Positions 30,010 through 39,253 of a stretch of DNA of 64,000 bases are shown in pieces. The first letter of the stretch is position 1; every line of letters starts with the position of its first letter. The notes below the pieces were generated by a model. That model had not been told where the DNA came from. It was given only the letters and a program-made list of their open reading frames with translations, and did no database searches. Source of the stretch: Alistipes sp. Marseille-P5061 (lineage in GTDB: Bacteria; Bacteroidota; Bacteroidia; Bacteroidales; Rikenellaceae); NCBI RefSeq assembly GCF_900290115.1, contig NZ_LT985750.1:290949-354948 (forward strand), written 5' to 3'. The translations under genes and the position numbers were made by a program.

Positions 30010-32184
30010 CTATCGGAGGGCGATGCGCGGACGCGGCCGTGTGCTGCGCGGGTCGACGTCATGGCGCAGCTGTCCGGCGGCAGCGCTCTGAAGGGCGGGC
30101 GCGGGAGCTGCCGGCCGCTCGACGTAGTTGCGGCGTGTGGCGGTGCCCGATGCGGCGGCGCGCTGGATGTTGAAGTAGATGGCGTCGTAGAGCGCTCCCG
30201 GGATGCGCGAATAGGTGTCGGGGGTTGCCGAGTCGACGCTCACGTAGTTCATCGAGCGGTAGTCGGTGCTGCGCCCCTCGAACTCGGTGAACTCACCCTG
30301 CAGGATGAAGCTGTCGTCGTAGAGGTGGCCCGTGAAGAGCCGCTGCGGTGCGGTGTTGACGTAATTGAGGTTGTCACCGTCGCCGAGCACCATGCCGCCG
30401 AAGTAGAGGTGGATGTTGTCGTTGCCGTTGTAGGGACCCAGGTCCTGAGGACCCTGGATGTAGACCTGCTGGGTCTCGGGGTCGTAGTTCATCACGAAGG
30501 GGGTGGTCTGTGCCACGTCGGCATCCGACCAGCCGTAGACGCGGTAGCTGTAGTTGGCCACCAGCTCCTCGACGCGCAGGTTGTAGGTGATGGTGTTGGG
30601 GCTCCAGAACTCGGTGCTCTGCCCCTTGAGCGTCCACTCGCCCAGATAGGCCTTGTAGCCCTCGTCCTCCTCCTCGCTGGGCTCGGCGTTGGTCGCGGCG
30701 ACGGCATACGCTCCGATTATTTCGGTGCCCGAGGGGTCGTTGGTCATCACCAGGAAGCAGTATTCGGTCTGGGGCTGGAGTGCGCTGAAGGTGAAGGGGT
30801 CCTCCTTGAGTACGCCCGAGAACTGCTGCCGTGCGGTGAGCGATGCGCTCCACTCCTCCGACAGGGGCATGGCGTTGCGGAGGAAGAGGCCGTACTGGAT
30901 GGCATCCTCGATGGAAAGCCCGGAGCTCAACGCGTCAATCATCTCCTTCGAGGTGAAGAGGTACATGACCGTCGAGGGGTCAATCTGGTCGAAGTAGCGG
31001 AACGTGGCCGAGACGTGGAGCGTGTTGTAGCCGTAGAGCGACTCCGCCTCGTTCTCGTAGGGGGTGAGCGTCAGCTCGATTTCGGGCTCGTAGGGCTCCG
31101 GCTCGATGGCCTCCTGCTGGAGGAAGGTGTCGCCGTTCATGTCGACGCCGTAGATGGCCAGCACGTAGGCGGCTCCCGGAACCGTGAAGCCCCACCGGTC
31201 GGTGTAGCAGTTGGCGCTGACGTAGCCGTATTCGTAGAGGTAGTCGCAGAGGTCCTTCTCGGTATTCTCGCTGAGGAACTCGTCGAGGGTCTGCCGGCTG
31301 AAGAGGGCGTAGTAGAAGAAGCGCACATCCTCGCCGGGGTCGATGACCGAGAGCATCCCCTCGGGGGTGAGCTCCGAGATGGTCACCTGGACGCGGGCCG
31401 ACGACTCGTCGGGCTCGGGGGTGTTGATTTCGACCGACTCGGCGCGTCCCATCTGACCGGTTTCGGCATTGAGCAGCGGTGCGGCGAGGGCCACGTAGGT
31501 GCGTCCGCCGACGATGGCGGCGAAGCTGTCGCGAGGCTCGTTCGCATCACCGGCGTTCCAGACCACGGTGCGCGGACCGGTCGAGGTGATGCCGTAGTTG
31601 GCCAGCACCAGACGGTTGAACTCCTCCTCGGTCAGTTCGCCGTATTCGGCCACGGCCTGGTCGTGGAGGTATTTGTAGAACCAGAGCTCGATGTAGGTGT
31701 GGCTCACGGCGGCGTCCGGAGCGACGTTGCCGATGATGTAGCTCAGGCTGGTCTTGGTCGCCTCGCCGGCCGTGAGGATATCCTCGTCCGAGGGGTTGAC
31801 CTCCAGACAGAGTGCCTGGCTGTAGAGTCCGTTGCTGCGGGCGGCTATCCAGATGCGGTTTGCGACGTAGAGGTTGGCCTCCTCGATGGTGACCGTTGCG
31901 GGGAAGCTGACGGGGGTGATGGTCTCGCCGGTCCGGAAAATCGTCTCGGGGGTGACGTCCACCGTCTCGAAGAAGGCTGCCTCACCGAACCAGTAGGCCA
32001 CCTCGGCACCCTCGGTTGCGGTGACCGTGAAGGTGACGGTGCCCTCCTGGGCGGACTGAAGTTGGGCCGAGAGTTCGGGGGCCGTGGGTTCTTCTGGCCC
32101 CGGACCGGACGTTGTGTCCTCGGAGCAGCTCCATGACGTCAGCAGAAGCATGGCGCATGCGAGAATCGAGTAGATTTTTTTCAT
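30010..32184 (-). CDS. Large surface lipoprotein
   Basis: The 724-residue product begins MKKIYSILACAMLLLTSWSC, with a lipobox and acceptor Cys at residue 20. A short linker SEDTTSGPGPEEP follows, with acidic residues after the Cys like those described for surface-exposed lipoproteins of Bacteroidetes. The body is beta-rich, with an Ig/fibronectin-like early region (FTVTATEGAEVAYWFGEAAFF) and Thr/Pro-rich repeats. No catalytic motif or named domain was recognised. I start at the ATG at 32184; an ATG 24 codons upstream would bury the signal peptide. Confidence 0.75.
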   Translation of the reverse strand: MKKIYSILACAMLLLTSWSCSEDTTSGPGPEEPTAPELSAQLQSAQEGTVTFTVTATEGAEVAYWFGEAAFFETVDVTPETIFRTGETITPVSFPATVTIEEANLYVANRIWIAARSNGLYSQALCLEVNPSDEDILTAGEATKTSLSYIIGNVAPDAAVSHTYIELWFYKYLHDQAVAEYGELTEEEFNRLVLANYGITSTGPRTVVWNAGDANEPRDSFAAIVGGRTYVALAAPLLNAETGQMGRAESVEINTPEPDESSARVQVTISELTPEGMLSVIDPGEDVRFFYYALFSRQTLDEFLSENTEKDLCDYLYEYGYVSANCYTDRWGFTVPGAAYVLAIYGVDMNGDTFLQQEAIEPEPYEPEIELTLTPYENEAESLYGYNTLHVSATFRYFDQIDPSTVMYLFTSKEMIDALSSGLSIEDAIQYGLFLRNAMPLSEEWSASLTARQQFSGVLKEDPFTFSALQPQTEYCFLVMTNDPSGTEIIGAYAVAATNAEPSEEEDEGYKAYLGEWTLKGQSTEFWSPNTITYNLRVEELVANYSYRVYGWSDADVAQTTPFVMNYDPETQQVYIQGPQDLGPYNGNDNIHLYFGGMVLGDGDNLNYVNTAPQRLFTGHLYDDSFILQGEFTEFEGRSTDYRSMNYVSVDSATPDTYSRIPGALYDAIYFNIQRAAASGTATRRNYVERPAAPAPALQSAAAGQLRHDVDPRSTRPRPRIALR

Positions 32185-32396
32185 GCTTGCAAAGGTTAAA
32201 TGATTAATAAAGGGAAAAGGTTGGTGCAATATCGGAAAAAACGGCAGGAAAAACAAATAAAATTATACGACAAAAAGAAAAATCAGCTCTCCTTTTTACC
32301 ATTTTGATTGAATGGTGATGCATTTCGGTCGAAAACAGCCTTGCATGCAGCACATCCCGACGCGGATGCCGGTGCATGGACGCGCATACAAGCCAG

Positions 32397-32427
32397 GCGC
32401 GGGGCCCGGACAGTCCGGACCCCGCGC
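32397..32427. terminator. Hairpin downstream of the PAP2 gene
   Basis: GCGCGGGG (32397-32404) and CCGGA (32406-32410) pair with TCCGG (32414-32418) and CCCCGCGC (32420-32427), with one mismatch and a CAG loop. No T-tract is seen on the minus strand, so termination would be weak. Confidence 0.5.
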
Positions 32428-32448
32428 TCGGGTGTCGTTGGTGCGGTT

Positions 32449-33096
32449 TTACTTCCTTTCGGGCAGACGGCGGCCGATGATGCGGTAGAGCCGGCAGCCG
32501 GCCCATCCCAGCACGGCGCCCAGTGCGGCTCCCCAGACGATGTCCATCGGGAAGTGCTTGGCCAGATAGATGCGCGAGTAGCAAATCAGCAGCGTGGCGA
32601 TGACCATCACCCACGTGAACCAGCGGCGGCGGATGATGCCCGCCGAGAGGAGGGCCAGCGCCACCGTCGTCGAGGCGTGGGCCGAGACGGTTCCGTAGCG
32701 GCCCGCAAGGGCCCCCTGCGGTACGTGAACCACCCACGAGGCGTCGGCCGGTGCGGCACGGCGCAGCACCGCGAGCGAGTCGGGCGTGATGTCGAGCCCT
32801 TCGAGTGCGGGGGTGAACATCGGGCGCAGGCGCGGCTCAAGGTCGGGGCAGAGCCCGCCCAGCAGCCCCGAATGCTTGAAGATGCCGGCCACCATGTCGG
32901 CCAGAGCGACGGCCAGCAGGATGAGCACACAGAAGAGCAGCGTCCGCTGCCAGCCGTTGCGGCGCCAGACGAGCCAGAGAATCAGCGCATAGAGCGGCAG
33001 CCACATGGTCGTGCCCGAGAGCGTGAGCATCACGCGGTCGAGCGTCGTGCCGCCGTCGAAGTTGAGCAGCAGGAAGAGGTCGTGGTCGAAGTTCAT
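32449..33096 (-). CDS. PAP2-family membrane phosphatase
   Basis: The 215-residue membrane protein carries the phosphatase signature in two parts: GRYGTVSAHASTTVALAL (the usual SGH appears as SAH) and SRIYLAKHFPMDIVWGA. Hydrophobic segments lie around 27-45, 51-70, 158-175 and 183-205. PAP2 enzymes dephosphorylate lipid phosphates such as undecaprenyl pyrophosphate or phosphatidate; the substrate here is unknown. It lies 13 bp after the MBOAT gene, as the last member of the operon. Confidence 0.85.
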   Translation of the reverse strand: MNFDHDLFLLLNFDGGTTLDRVMLTLSGTTMWLPLYALILWLVWRRNGWQRTLLFCVLILLAVALADMVAGIFKHSGLLGGLCPDLEPRLRPMFTPALEGLDITPDSLAVLRRAAPADASWVVHVPQGALAGRYGTVSAHASTTVALALLSAGIIRRRWFTWVMVIATLLICYSRIYLAKHFPMDIVWGAALGAVLGWAGCRLYRIIGRRLPERK

Positions 33097-33109
33097 CGTC
33101 GTGTGTTTT

Positions 33110-34612
33110 TCAGAACTGGAAGTAGATGAAGGGCTGGATGTCGCTCGACTTGATTTGCATCACGCACCAAATCAGCACGGCGGCCATCAGCACCTGCACC
33201 ACGAGCGGCGAGCGCATCACCACGCTGCGGGCCATCTGGTCGACCCGCCCCGGGAGCATGTGGAGCAGGTAGCCCGTGCCGATGAGGGCGAAGACCCCCG
33301 CATAGCCTGCAAGGGCCTGCGGAATGACGGCGGGGTTGAAGTTGGTGAAGATTTGGTGGAGCATCAGCTCGACGCACTGCATCGATTCGGCGCGGAACAT
33401 CAGCCACCCGAAGCAGACGAGGTTGAAGGTGAGGAAGATGCCCGCGATGCGGCTCAGCGGGTGCATCTGCGCACCCGAAATCTTGGCGCCGGGGACGAGG
33501 GCGAGCCACATCTTGTGGAGCGCCAGCGCCACGCCGTGCAGCGCGCCCCACAGCACGAAGCGGATGGCGGCGCCGTGCCACAGGCCGCCCAGCAGCATGG
33601 TGAGGAGCAGGTTGATGTAGGTGCGCACGCGCCCCTTGCGGTTGCCGCCCAGCGAGATGTAGAGGTAGTCGCGCAGCCAGCTCGAGAGGGAGATGTGCCA
33701 CCGCCGCCAGAACTCGGTGATGGTGGCCGACTTGTAGGGGGCGTCGAAGTTCTTCGGGAAGCGGAAGCCCAGCAGCAGGGCGATGCCGATGGCCATGTCG
33801 GAGTAGCCCGAGAAGTCGCAGTAGATTTGCAGCGCGTAGCCGTAGATGCCCATCAGGCACTCGAAGCCCGAGTAGAGCAGCGGTTCGTCGAAGATGCGGT
33901 CGACGAAGTTGAGCGAGATGTAGTCCGAGATGACGGCCTTCTTGAAGAGGCCCGTCAGAATCAGGAAGACCCCCGTGCCGAACATTTCGCGCGTGACGAA
34001 GGGGCGCTGGCAAATCTGGGGGATGAAGTCGCGGGCGCGGACAATCGGGCCCGCGACCAGCTGCGGGAAGAAGGAGAGGTAGAAGAGGTAGTCGAGCCAG
34101 TGGTCGAGCGGGCGCAGCTGCCGGCGGTAGACGTCGATGGTATAGCTCATCGACTGGAAGACGAAGAAGGAGATGCCCACCGGCAGGAAGATGTTGCGGA
34201 ATTCGAGGAATCCCTGTCCGAAGAGCTGGTTCGAGAGGTCGATGAAGAAGTTCGTGTACTTGAAGTAGCCCAGCATGCCGAGGTTGATGGCAACGCTCAA
34301 CGCCACGAACCACCGTCGTGCGCTCTGCCGCTCGGTGCGGGCGATGGCGTGGGCGAGCCAGTAGTCGCTCGCCGCGGCAAAGACCAGCAGCAGGAAGTAG
34401 ATGCCGCTCGACTTGTAGTAGAAGTAGAGCGAGAAGAGGACGACGTAGAGCACGCGTGCCGTCTGGGCGCGGCCCAGGGCGCTGTAGAGGAGCAGGAATC
34501 CCGCGAAGAGGAACAGGAAGAGCCCGCTGCTGAAAATCAGCGGCGACGAGGGGTCGTAGAGCAGCAGCGATTGGAGTTTGTCCGCGAGGTCGTCCGTGAT
34601 GGGAAGGGTCAT
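33110..34612 (-). CDS. MBOAT-family O-acyltransferase
   Basis: A 500-residue polytopic protein of the AlgI/DltB/PatA type. The MBOAT core is visible as FPQLVAGPIVRARDFIPQI, WRRWHISLSSWLRDYLYISL and the catalytic-His block LLGGLWHGAA. These enzymes move acetyl or other acyl groups across the membrane onto envelope polysaccharides. Its ATG overlaps the stop of the upstream SGNH gene by four bases (ATGA), pointing to coupled translation and a two-component O-acetylation system. Confidence 0.9.
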   Translation of the reverse strand: MTLPITDDLADKLQSLLLYDPSSPLIFSSGLFLFLFAGFLLLYSALGRAQTARVLYVVLFSLYFYYKSSGIYFLLLVFAAASDYWLAHAIARTERQSARRWFVALSVAINLGMLGYFKYTNFFIDLSNQLFGQGFLEFRNIFLPVGISFFVFQSMSYTIDVYRRQLRPLDHWLDYLFYLSFFPQLVAGPIVRARDFIPQICQRPFVTREMFGTGVFLILTGLFKKAVISDYISLNFVDRIFDEPLLYSGFECLMGIYGYALQIYCDFSGYSDMAIGIALLLGFRFPKNFDAPYKSATITEFWRRWHISLSSWLRDYLYISLGGNRKGRVRTYINLLLTMLLGGLWHGAAIRFVLWGALHGVALALHKMWLALVPGAKISGAQMHPLSRIAGIFLTFNLVCFGWLMFRAESMQCVELMLHQIFTNFNPAVIPQALAGYAGVFALIGTGYLLHMLPGRVDQMARSVVMRSPLVVQVLMAAVLIWCVMQIKSSDIQPFIYFQF

Positions 34613-36198
34613 TGCAACGAGGTGTTATCGGGGTCCTCCAGCATGACGCCGGAGAAGAGTTGCCGGTCGAGGCGGACGATGTGCAGCGAGTCGATGACCC
34701 CCTGCTGCATTTCGCGGCGACGAGCCTCCGCCTCGAGCCTCAGGGTCGCATCGCCCAGTGCGGCGTTGAGGGCGTCGAAGAGCGCCCAGGCCACCTGTCG
34801 GCCGCCCGCGTAGTTGATGTGGGTGTAGTCCTTGCCCGCCCAGCCGCTGGCCACGAAGCGCTCCATGCCCCCCAGCACGCGCATGGCGTCGCTCGTGGGC
34901 CAGAAGGCGGCTCCCGTATTGCGGGCCGCACGGCGCTGGCATTCGCTCATGTAGGGGACGGCATCCATCGGCTCGAAGCCCGCCTCGCCCTTGACCGAGC
35001 GGTCGCTCACGCCCAGCACGAGCACCGCCGCGCCGGGGAAGCACTGTCGTACGTAGGCCACCATCTTCTCGACCTGGCGGCCGTAGCTGTTGTAGGCGTG
35101 TACGCCCGCCTGCATGATGTTGAGTCCGTACTGGAGCACCACCAGGTCGTAGCCCAGCATTGCGTTCACCTGGGCGTTGACCGAGGGGTTGGTCCAGAAC
35201 ATTGCCTGCCCGTTGTTGCTTCGCACCGAGTAGTTGTCGACCGTCACGCCGCCCCCTTCGAAGGTGGCGCCGTAGCCGATGAACCGGCGGGTGCCCGAGA
35301 GCACCTTGAAGCTCAGCGCATGGATGTGGGGCGCCGTGACGAGCAGCTGCCGCACGGCGGCGTCACCCTCGACGTCGAAGCTGCGGCTCAGCGTGTCGTT
35401 GAGCGTCGCCTCGATGCGGGCATCCTCCGGCGCGAGGAAGAGTACGCGGGCCGTCGTCACCGAGTCGAGTCGCTGTCGGGCGTCGGTCGCCTCCCAGCGC
35501 GTCGAGGCCCCCTCGTCGGGGCTGCAGACCCATCCCGAGACGAAGTAGTTGGCGCGCAGCTCCTCGGGCGTGCGCTGCCGCTGCATGATGTTGTAGGAGT
35601 TCCAACCGCGGGCCTGCGTGCGCACCGTGCGGCGGAAGGCCGTCAGCGGCGAGGCCATCGGGGCGAAACCCGTACCGCCGCCGCCATAGGCGCACTGGAG
35701 CCGTTCGCGCAGGTCGGCCGTCAGGATGTCGCCCTCGATGAAGGAGTCGCCCAGAACGGCGATGCGCACCGGCCGGCCGCCGAGCAGCGCCTCGTAGAAT
35801 CGCTGCATGGGGCTCATGCCCGTCGTGTCGTAGTCCTCGATGGGGACGATGCGCGGTGTGAGGCGCACCGTGTCGGGACGCCGGGCGCGGAGGGTCGAGT
35901 CGGGCCGTGCGAGCGACCACTCGAAGGTGGTGCGGACGGAGTCGGCCAGCGAGTCGGCCACAATCCGTTCGGCAACCTGCTCCATGTCCACATGGAACTC
36001 CTCCTCGTCGAAGAGCGCGGGTTCGGCCTTGGTCTCGGCGGCATCCTCGAAGGTGAGCAGGTCGGAGAGGATGTTGGCACGCCGCAGATGGATGCCGCCC
36101 ACGCTTTGGGGCGGAATGAAACTGACCCCCACGAGCACCGCAATGAGCATCGTGAGGGCTATACAGCCGCGGTTGAGGTAGTTCTTTTCGGGTTGCAT
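34609..36198 (-). CDS. Membrane-anchored SGNH hydrolase
   Basis: The 529-residue protein has an N-terminal membrane anchor (CIALTMLIAVLVGVSF). The SGNH blocks are GDS at 150-152 (IAVLGDSFIEGD), YGLN in VVLQYGLNIMQAG, and DxxH as KDYTHINYAGG. Pairing with MBOAT proteins is well known (for example the PatA/PatB logic), where the SGNH partner transfers the acyl group to a glycan. The ATG at 36198 overlaps the zinc-peptidase stop by one base. Confidence 0.85.
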   Translation of the reverse strand: MQPEKNYLNRGCIALTMLIAVLVGVSFIPPQSVGGIHLRRANILSDLLTFEDAAETKAEPALFDEEEFHVDMEQVAERIVADSLADSVRTTFEWSLARPDSTLRARRPDTVRLTPRIVPIEDYDTTGMSPMQRFYEALLGGRPVRIAVLGDSFIEGDILTADLRERLQCAYGGGGTGFAPMASPLTAFRRTVRTQARGWNSYNIMQRQRTPEELRANYFVSGWVCSPDEGASTRWEATDARQRLDSVTTARVLFLAPEDARIEATLNDTLSRSFDVEGDAAVRQLLVTAPHIHALSFKVLSGTRRFIGYGATFEGGGVTVDNYSVRSNNGQAMFWTNPSVNAQVNAMLGYDLVVLQYGLNIMQAGVHAYNSYGRQVEKMVAYVRQCFPGAAVLVLGVSDRSVKGEAGFEPMDAVPYMSECQRRAARNTGAAFWPTSDAMRVLGGMERFVASGWAGKDYTHINYAGGRQVAWALFDALNAALGDATLRLEAEARRREMQQGVIDSLHIVRLDRQLFSGVMLEDPDNTSLQ

Positions 36199-36950
36199 CA
36201 GTCGCGGCGACCGAGGATGAGGAAGACGTAGTAAAGCACCGAGGCGATGGCGCCGAGCGCCGCCACCAGATAGGTGCGGGCCGCCCACGTGAGGGCCTCC
36301 CGGGCCTGGACGAGCTGTGCGCCCTGCATCGTGCGGCTCGACTCGAGCCACTCAAGGGCGCGGGCCGAGGCGTTGTACTCGACCGGGAGGGTGATGAGCG
36401 AGAAGAGGGCTGACATGACAATCAGCGCCACGCCAATCCAGCATACCAGCTCGTTGCGCGTGGTGGCCAGCAGCACCAGACCCAGCAGGATGACCCACGT
36501 GGCGGCCGACGAGGCGAACTGCACGACGGGAACCAGTTGCGAGCGGAGCGTCAGCGGGGCGTAGTCGCGGGCGTGCTGCACGGCGTGGCCGCACTCGTGG
36601 GCGGCAACGGCCGCCGCCGCGACGCTCGTCGAGTTGTAGACGCTGTCGCTCAGGTTGACGGTCATCGTCTGGGGGTTGAAGTGGTCGGTCAGGTGTCCCG
36701 CCACGTGCGTCACCTTGACGTTGTGGATGTTGTTCTCGCGCAGCATCTTCTCGGCGACCTGGGCGCCCGTGAGCCCGCCGGGGAACTGAACCTTCGAATA
36801 TTTCTTGAACACCGACTGGAGCCGTGCCTGGACGATGTAGCCGGCGATGCCGATGGCGATGATGAGCAGAAACATGCCCGACGAAGCGGCGGAGAAGTGT
36901 GCGCTCTGTTGGGTGCCCGCATAGAGCAGGGCGATAAGTGGTTGTAACAT
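36198..36950 (-). CDS. YugP-family zinc metallopeptidase
   Basis: The 250-residue membrane protein carries HECGH in AVAAHECGHAVQHARDYAPL, the zinc motif of the YugP-type family, with an N-terminal helix (MFLLIIAIGIAGYIV) and two or three C-terminal helices. Biological role in Bacteroidetes is not established. It is the first gene of the unit with the SGNH, MBOAT and PAP2 genes, and a -7 box lies at 37001-37008. Confidence 0.85.
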   Translation of the reverse strand: MLQPLIALLYAGTQQSAHFSAASSGMFLLIIAIGIAGYIVQARLQSVFKKYSKVQFPGGLTGAQVAEKMLRENNIHNVKVTHVAGHLTDHFNPQTMTVNLSDSVYNSTSVAAAAVAAHECGHAVQHARDYAPLTLRSQLVPVVQFASSAATWVILLGLVLLATTRNELVCWIGVALIVMSALFSLITLPVEYNASARALEWLESSRTMQGAQLVQAREALTWAARTYLVAALGAIASVLYYVFLILGRRD

Positions 36951-37000
36951 GGTGTCGTGTTTTTGTTTTCCGTCAATTATTCCTTACGGAAAATCAACGG

Positions 37001-37008
37001 CAAATATA
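37001..37008 (-). promoter_or_regulatory. -7 box for the zinc-peptidase operon
   Basis: The minus strand reads TATATTTG (TAnnTTTG). A TTG lies 22 nt upstream (37031-37033 on the plus strand as CAA). Confidence 0.6.
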
Positions 37009-37182
37009 GGCATTTTATTTCGGAAGCGTACAAAAACGTGCGCCTCCGCGCGACTTTCCCTCGCCGGAGAGGAGTTTCGTCCGTTCGGCATCGTGCCGCC
37101 GCCCGGCGTCGGGGCGTCATCGGCATCGGCACCGTCTCCGGGCCGCCCCCTGCGTGCGGGGGTCGCCGCCCGGCGGCTGCGC

Positions 37183-37929
37183 TCAGTGACGGCGGACGGT
37201 GTAGTAGGCGCCGGCCTGCTGGGCGGGCATGAGCACCATGTCGTTCACGTTCATGTGGTCGGGCAGCTGCGCCACCCAGGCAATCGCCTCGGCGATGTCG
37301 TCGCCCGTCAGGGGCGTCACCCCTTCGTAGACCTTCTCGGCGCGCGCCTTGTCGCCGTGGAAGCGCACCTCGGAGAACTCGGTCTCGACCATGCCCGGGC
37401 GGATTTCGGTCACCTTGATGCCGTCGGCCAGCAGATCGGCGCGCATCGACTGCGAGATGGCGTGCACGGCGTGCTTCGAGGCGCAGTAGACCGCCCCGTT
37501 CTCGTAGGGCTCCGTGCCGGCGATGGAGCCGATGTTGAAGATGTGGCCCCGGTGGGCGGCCACCATCTTGGGCGTGATGACGCGCGTGACGTAGAGGAGT
37601 CCCTTGACGTTGGTGTCAATCATCGCGTCCCAGTCGGCCGTGTCGCCCTGGTCGATGTGCTCCAGTCCGGCGGCCAGTCCGGCGTTGTTGACCAGCAGGT
37701 CCACCCGCTCGAGGGGCTCCAGCACGCGGCGCACCTCCTCCTCGGAGCGCACGTCGAAGCAGAGCGTCGTGCAGCAGGCGCCCAGCGCCTCGATTTCGCG
37801 GCGGAGCGTCTCGAGCCGCTCGGCGCGGCGGCCCGTTGCCACGATGTCGTATCCTTCCTTTGCCAGACGGAGCGCCGTTGCGCGGCCGATGCCGGAGGTC
37901 GCTCCCGTAATCAATGCCAGTTTTTTCAT
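37183..37929 (-). CDS. Short-chain dehydrogenase/reductase
   Basis: Cytosolic NAD(P)-dependent oxidoreductase of the classical SDR type, 248 residues. The cofactor motif TGATSGIG is at 8-15, NNAG follows in the middle, and the catalytic YCASK is preceded by Ser in NIGSIAG. The sequence resembles the YdfG group, for which 3-hydroxy acids such as serine analogues are substrates; this gene's substrate is unproved. Divergent from the permease gene. Confidence 0.88.
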   Translation of the reverse strand: MKKLALITGATSGIGRATALRLAKEGYDIVATGRRAERLETLRREIEALGACCTTLCFDVRSEEEVRRVLEPLERVDLLVNNAGLAAGLEHIDQGDTADWDAMIDTNVKGLLYVTRVITPKMVAAHRGHIFNIGSIAGTEPYENGAVYCASKHAVHAISQSMRADLLADGIKVTEIRPGMVETEFSEVRFHGDKARAEKVYEGVTPLTGDDIAEAIAWVAQLPDHMNVNDMVLMPAQQAGAYYTVRRH

Positions 37930-37971
37930 TGTTCCGGGGTTTAGTGATGGGCGAAATTACGAAAAAATATG

Positions 37972-37979
37972 TTACTTTG
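37972..37979 (+). promoter_or_regulatory. Near-consensus -7 box for the permease operon
   Basis: TTACTTTG differs from TAnnTTTG at one base. It lies 27 bp before the GTG start of the permease gene. Confidence 0.4.
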
Positions 37980-38005
37980 CACACAATTCCATAAAACCCC
38001 GAGTC

Positions 38006-39253
38006 GTGAACCTTCCCTTTTTCATCGCGCGTCGTCTGGCCTCGGCCTCGTCGGGCAGCAAGCCCGGCGTGATGGTGCGCATCGCGGTGGTCTCCGTGGT
38101 GCTGAGCGTGGCGGTGATGCTCCTCTCGCTGGCCGTCATCGTGGGCTTCAAGCGCGAGGTGGTCCGCAACCTGACGGGGCTGGCGGCGCATGCCGTGGTG
38201 ACCGACATCCGCGGGGTTTCGGCCCCCGATTCGGAGCCCGTGCGGCGTACGGCCGCCCTCGAGGAGCTGCTCCGCAGCGTCGAGGGCTTCGCCTCGATGG
38301 CCCCCTATGCCGCGCGCAGCGGCATTGTCCGCACGCAGGACGCCGTGCAGGGGGTGCTGCTCAAGGGGGTCGACGCGAGCTACGACTGGTCGTTTCTGCG
38401 CAGCCGCCTGCGCCGCGGGGAGCTGCCCCGAGTGGGCGACTCGCTGCGGACGAAGGATGTGCTGCTCTCCGAGCTGATGGCGCGCCGTCTGAAGCTCGAC
38501 GTGGGTGACAAGGTCGAGATGCTCTTCGTCGAGGGGAGCGGCATGCGCCCCCGCCGCGACCGCTTCCGCATCTCGGGCCTCTACGCGACGGGCATGGACG
38601 AGGCCGACGCCCTGCTGGCCTTCACCGACCTGCGCAACGTGCAGCGGCTGGCCGACTGGCAGGAGGACGAGGTCTCGGGCTACGAGCTGCGTACGGACGA
38701 CTTCGCCCACTCGGACGACTTCGCGCGGCGGGTGGCCCTCCGCCTGCTCTACGACGACGGCGATGAGGCGCAGAACCTCACCGTCACGTCGCTGCGCGAG
38801 CTCTATCCCAACATCTTCGACTGGCTGGCGGCCCACAACGTCAACGCCGCCGTCATAGTGGGCATCATGCTTGTGGTGGCCTTCTTCAACATGGCCTCGG
38901 CGCTGCTGATTCTGGTGCTGGAGCGGACGCGGATGATTGGCCTGCTCAAGGCGCTGGGGATGCGCAACGGCCCGCTGCGGCGGATTTTCCTCTACCGGGC
39001 GGCCTTCATCGCCCTGCGCGGCATGGCGTGGGGCAACGGCGTGGGGCTGCTGCTCTGCCTCCTGCAGCAGTGGTTCCATGTAGTGAAGCTCGACTCGGAG
39101 GGATACCTCCTCTCGGAGGTCCCCATCGCCCTCGAGTGGGGGTGGTGGCTCCTGCTCAACGCCGGGGTGCTGGCGGTCATCGTCCTGCTGCTGGTGCTTC
39201 CTACCTATATTATATCATCGATTAAACCCGAACAAACCATCCGATACGAATGA
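38006..39253 (+). CDS. LolC/LolE-type ABC transporter permease
   Basis: The 415-residue protein has an N-terminal helix (VRIAVVSVVLSVAVMLLSLAVIVG), a large periplasmic domain of about 230 residues, then three helices with ERTRMIGLLKALGMRNGPLR between them, the arrangement of LolC/E and MacB-type permeases. In Bacteroidetes these are annotated for lipoprotein release. The start is GTG at 38006 (NLPFFIARRLA), since no ATG fits. The last four bases overlap ubiE. Confidence 0.88.
   Translation: MNLPFFIARRLASASSGSKPGVMVRIAVVSVVLSVAVMLLSLAVIVGFKREVVRNLTGLAAHAVVTDIRGVSAPDSEPVRRTAALEELLRSVEGFASMAPYAARSGIVRTQDAVQGVLLKGVDASYDWSFLRSRLRRGELPRVGDSLRTKDVLLSELMARRLKLDVGDKVEMLFVEGSGMRPRRDRFRISGLYATGMDEADALLAFTDLRNVQRLADWQEDEVSGYELRTDDFAHSDDFARRVALRLLYDDGDEAQNLTVTSLRELYPNIFDWLAAHNVNAAVIVGIMLVVAFFNMASALLILVLERTRMIGLLKALGMRNGPLRRIFLYRAAFIALRGMAWGNGVGLLLCLLQQWFHVVKLDSEGYLLSEVPIALEWGWWLLLNAGVLAVIVLLLVLPTYIISSIKPEQTIRYE

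Noticed and set aside
27688-32136. A 1482-residue plus-strand frame opposite tpiA, lysS and the lipoprotein gene
   Set aside because: Spans three genes on the other strand with low-complexity, His/Ala-rich content; it is a GC-driven antisense frame.
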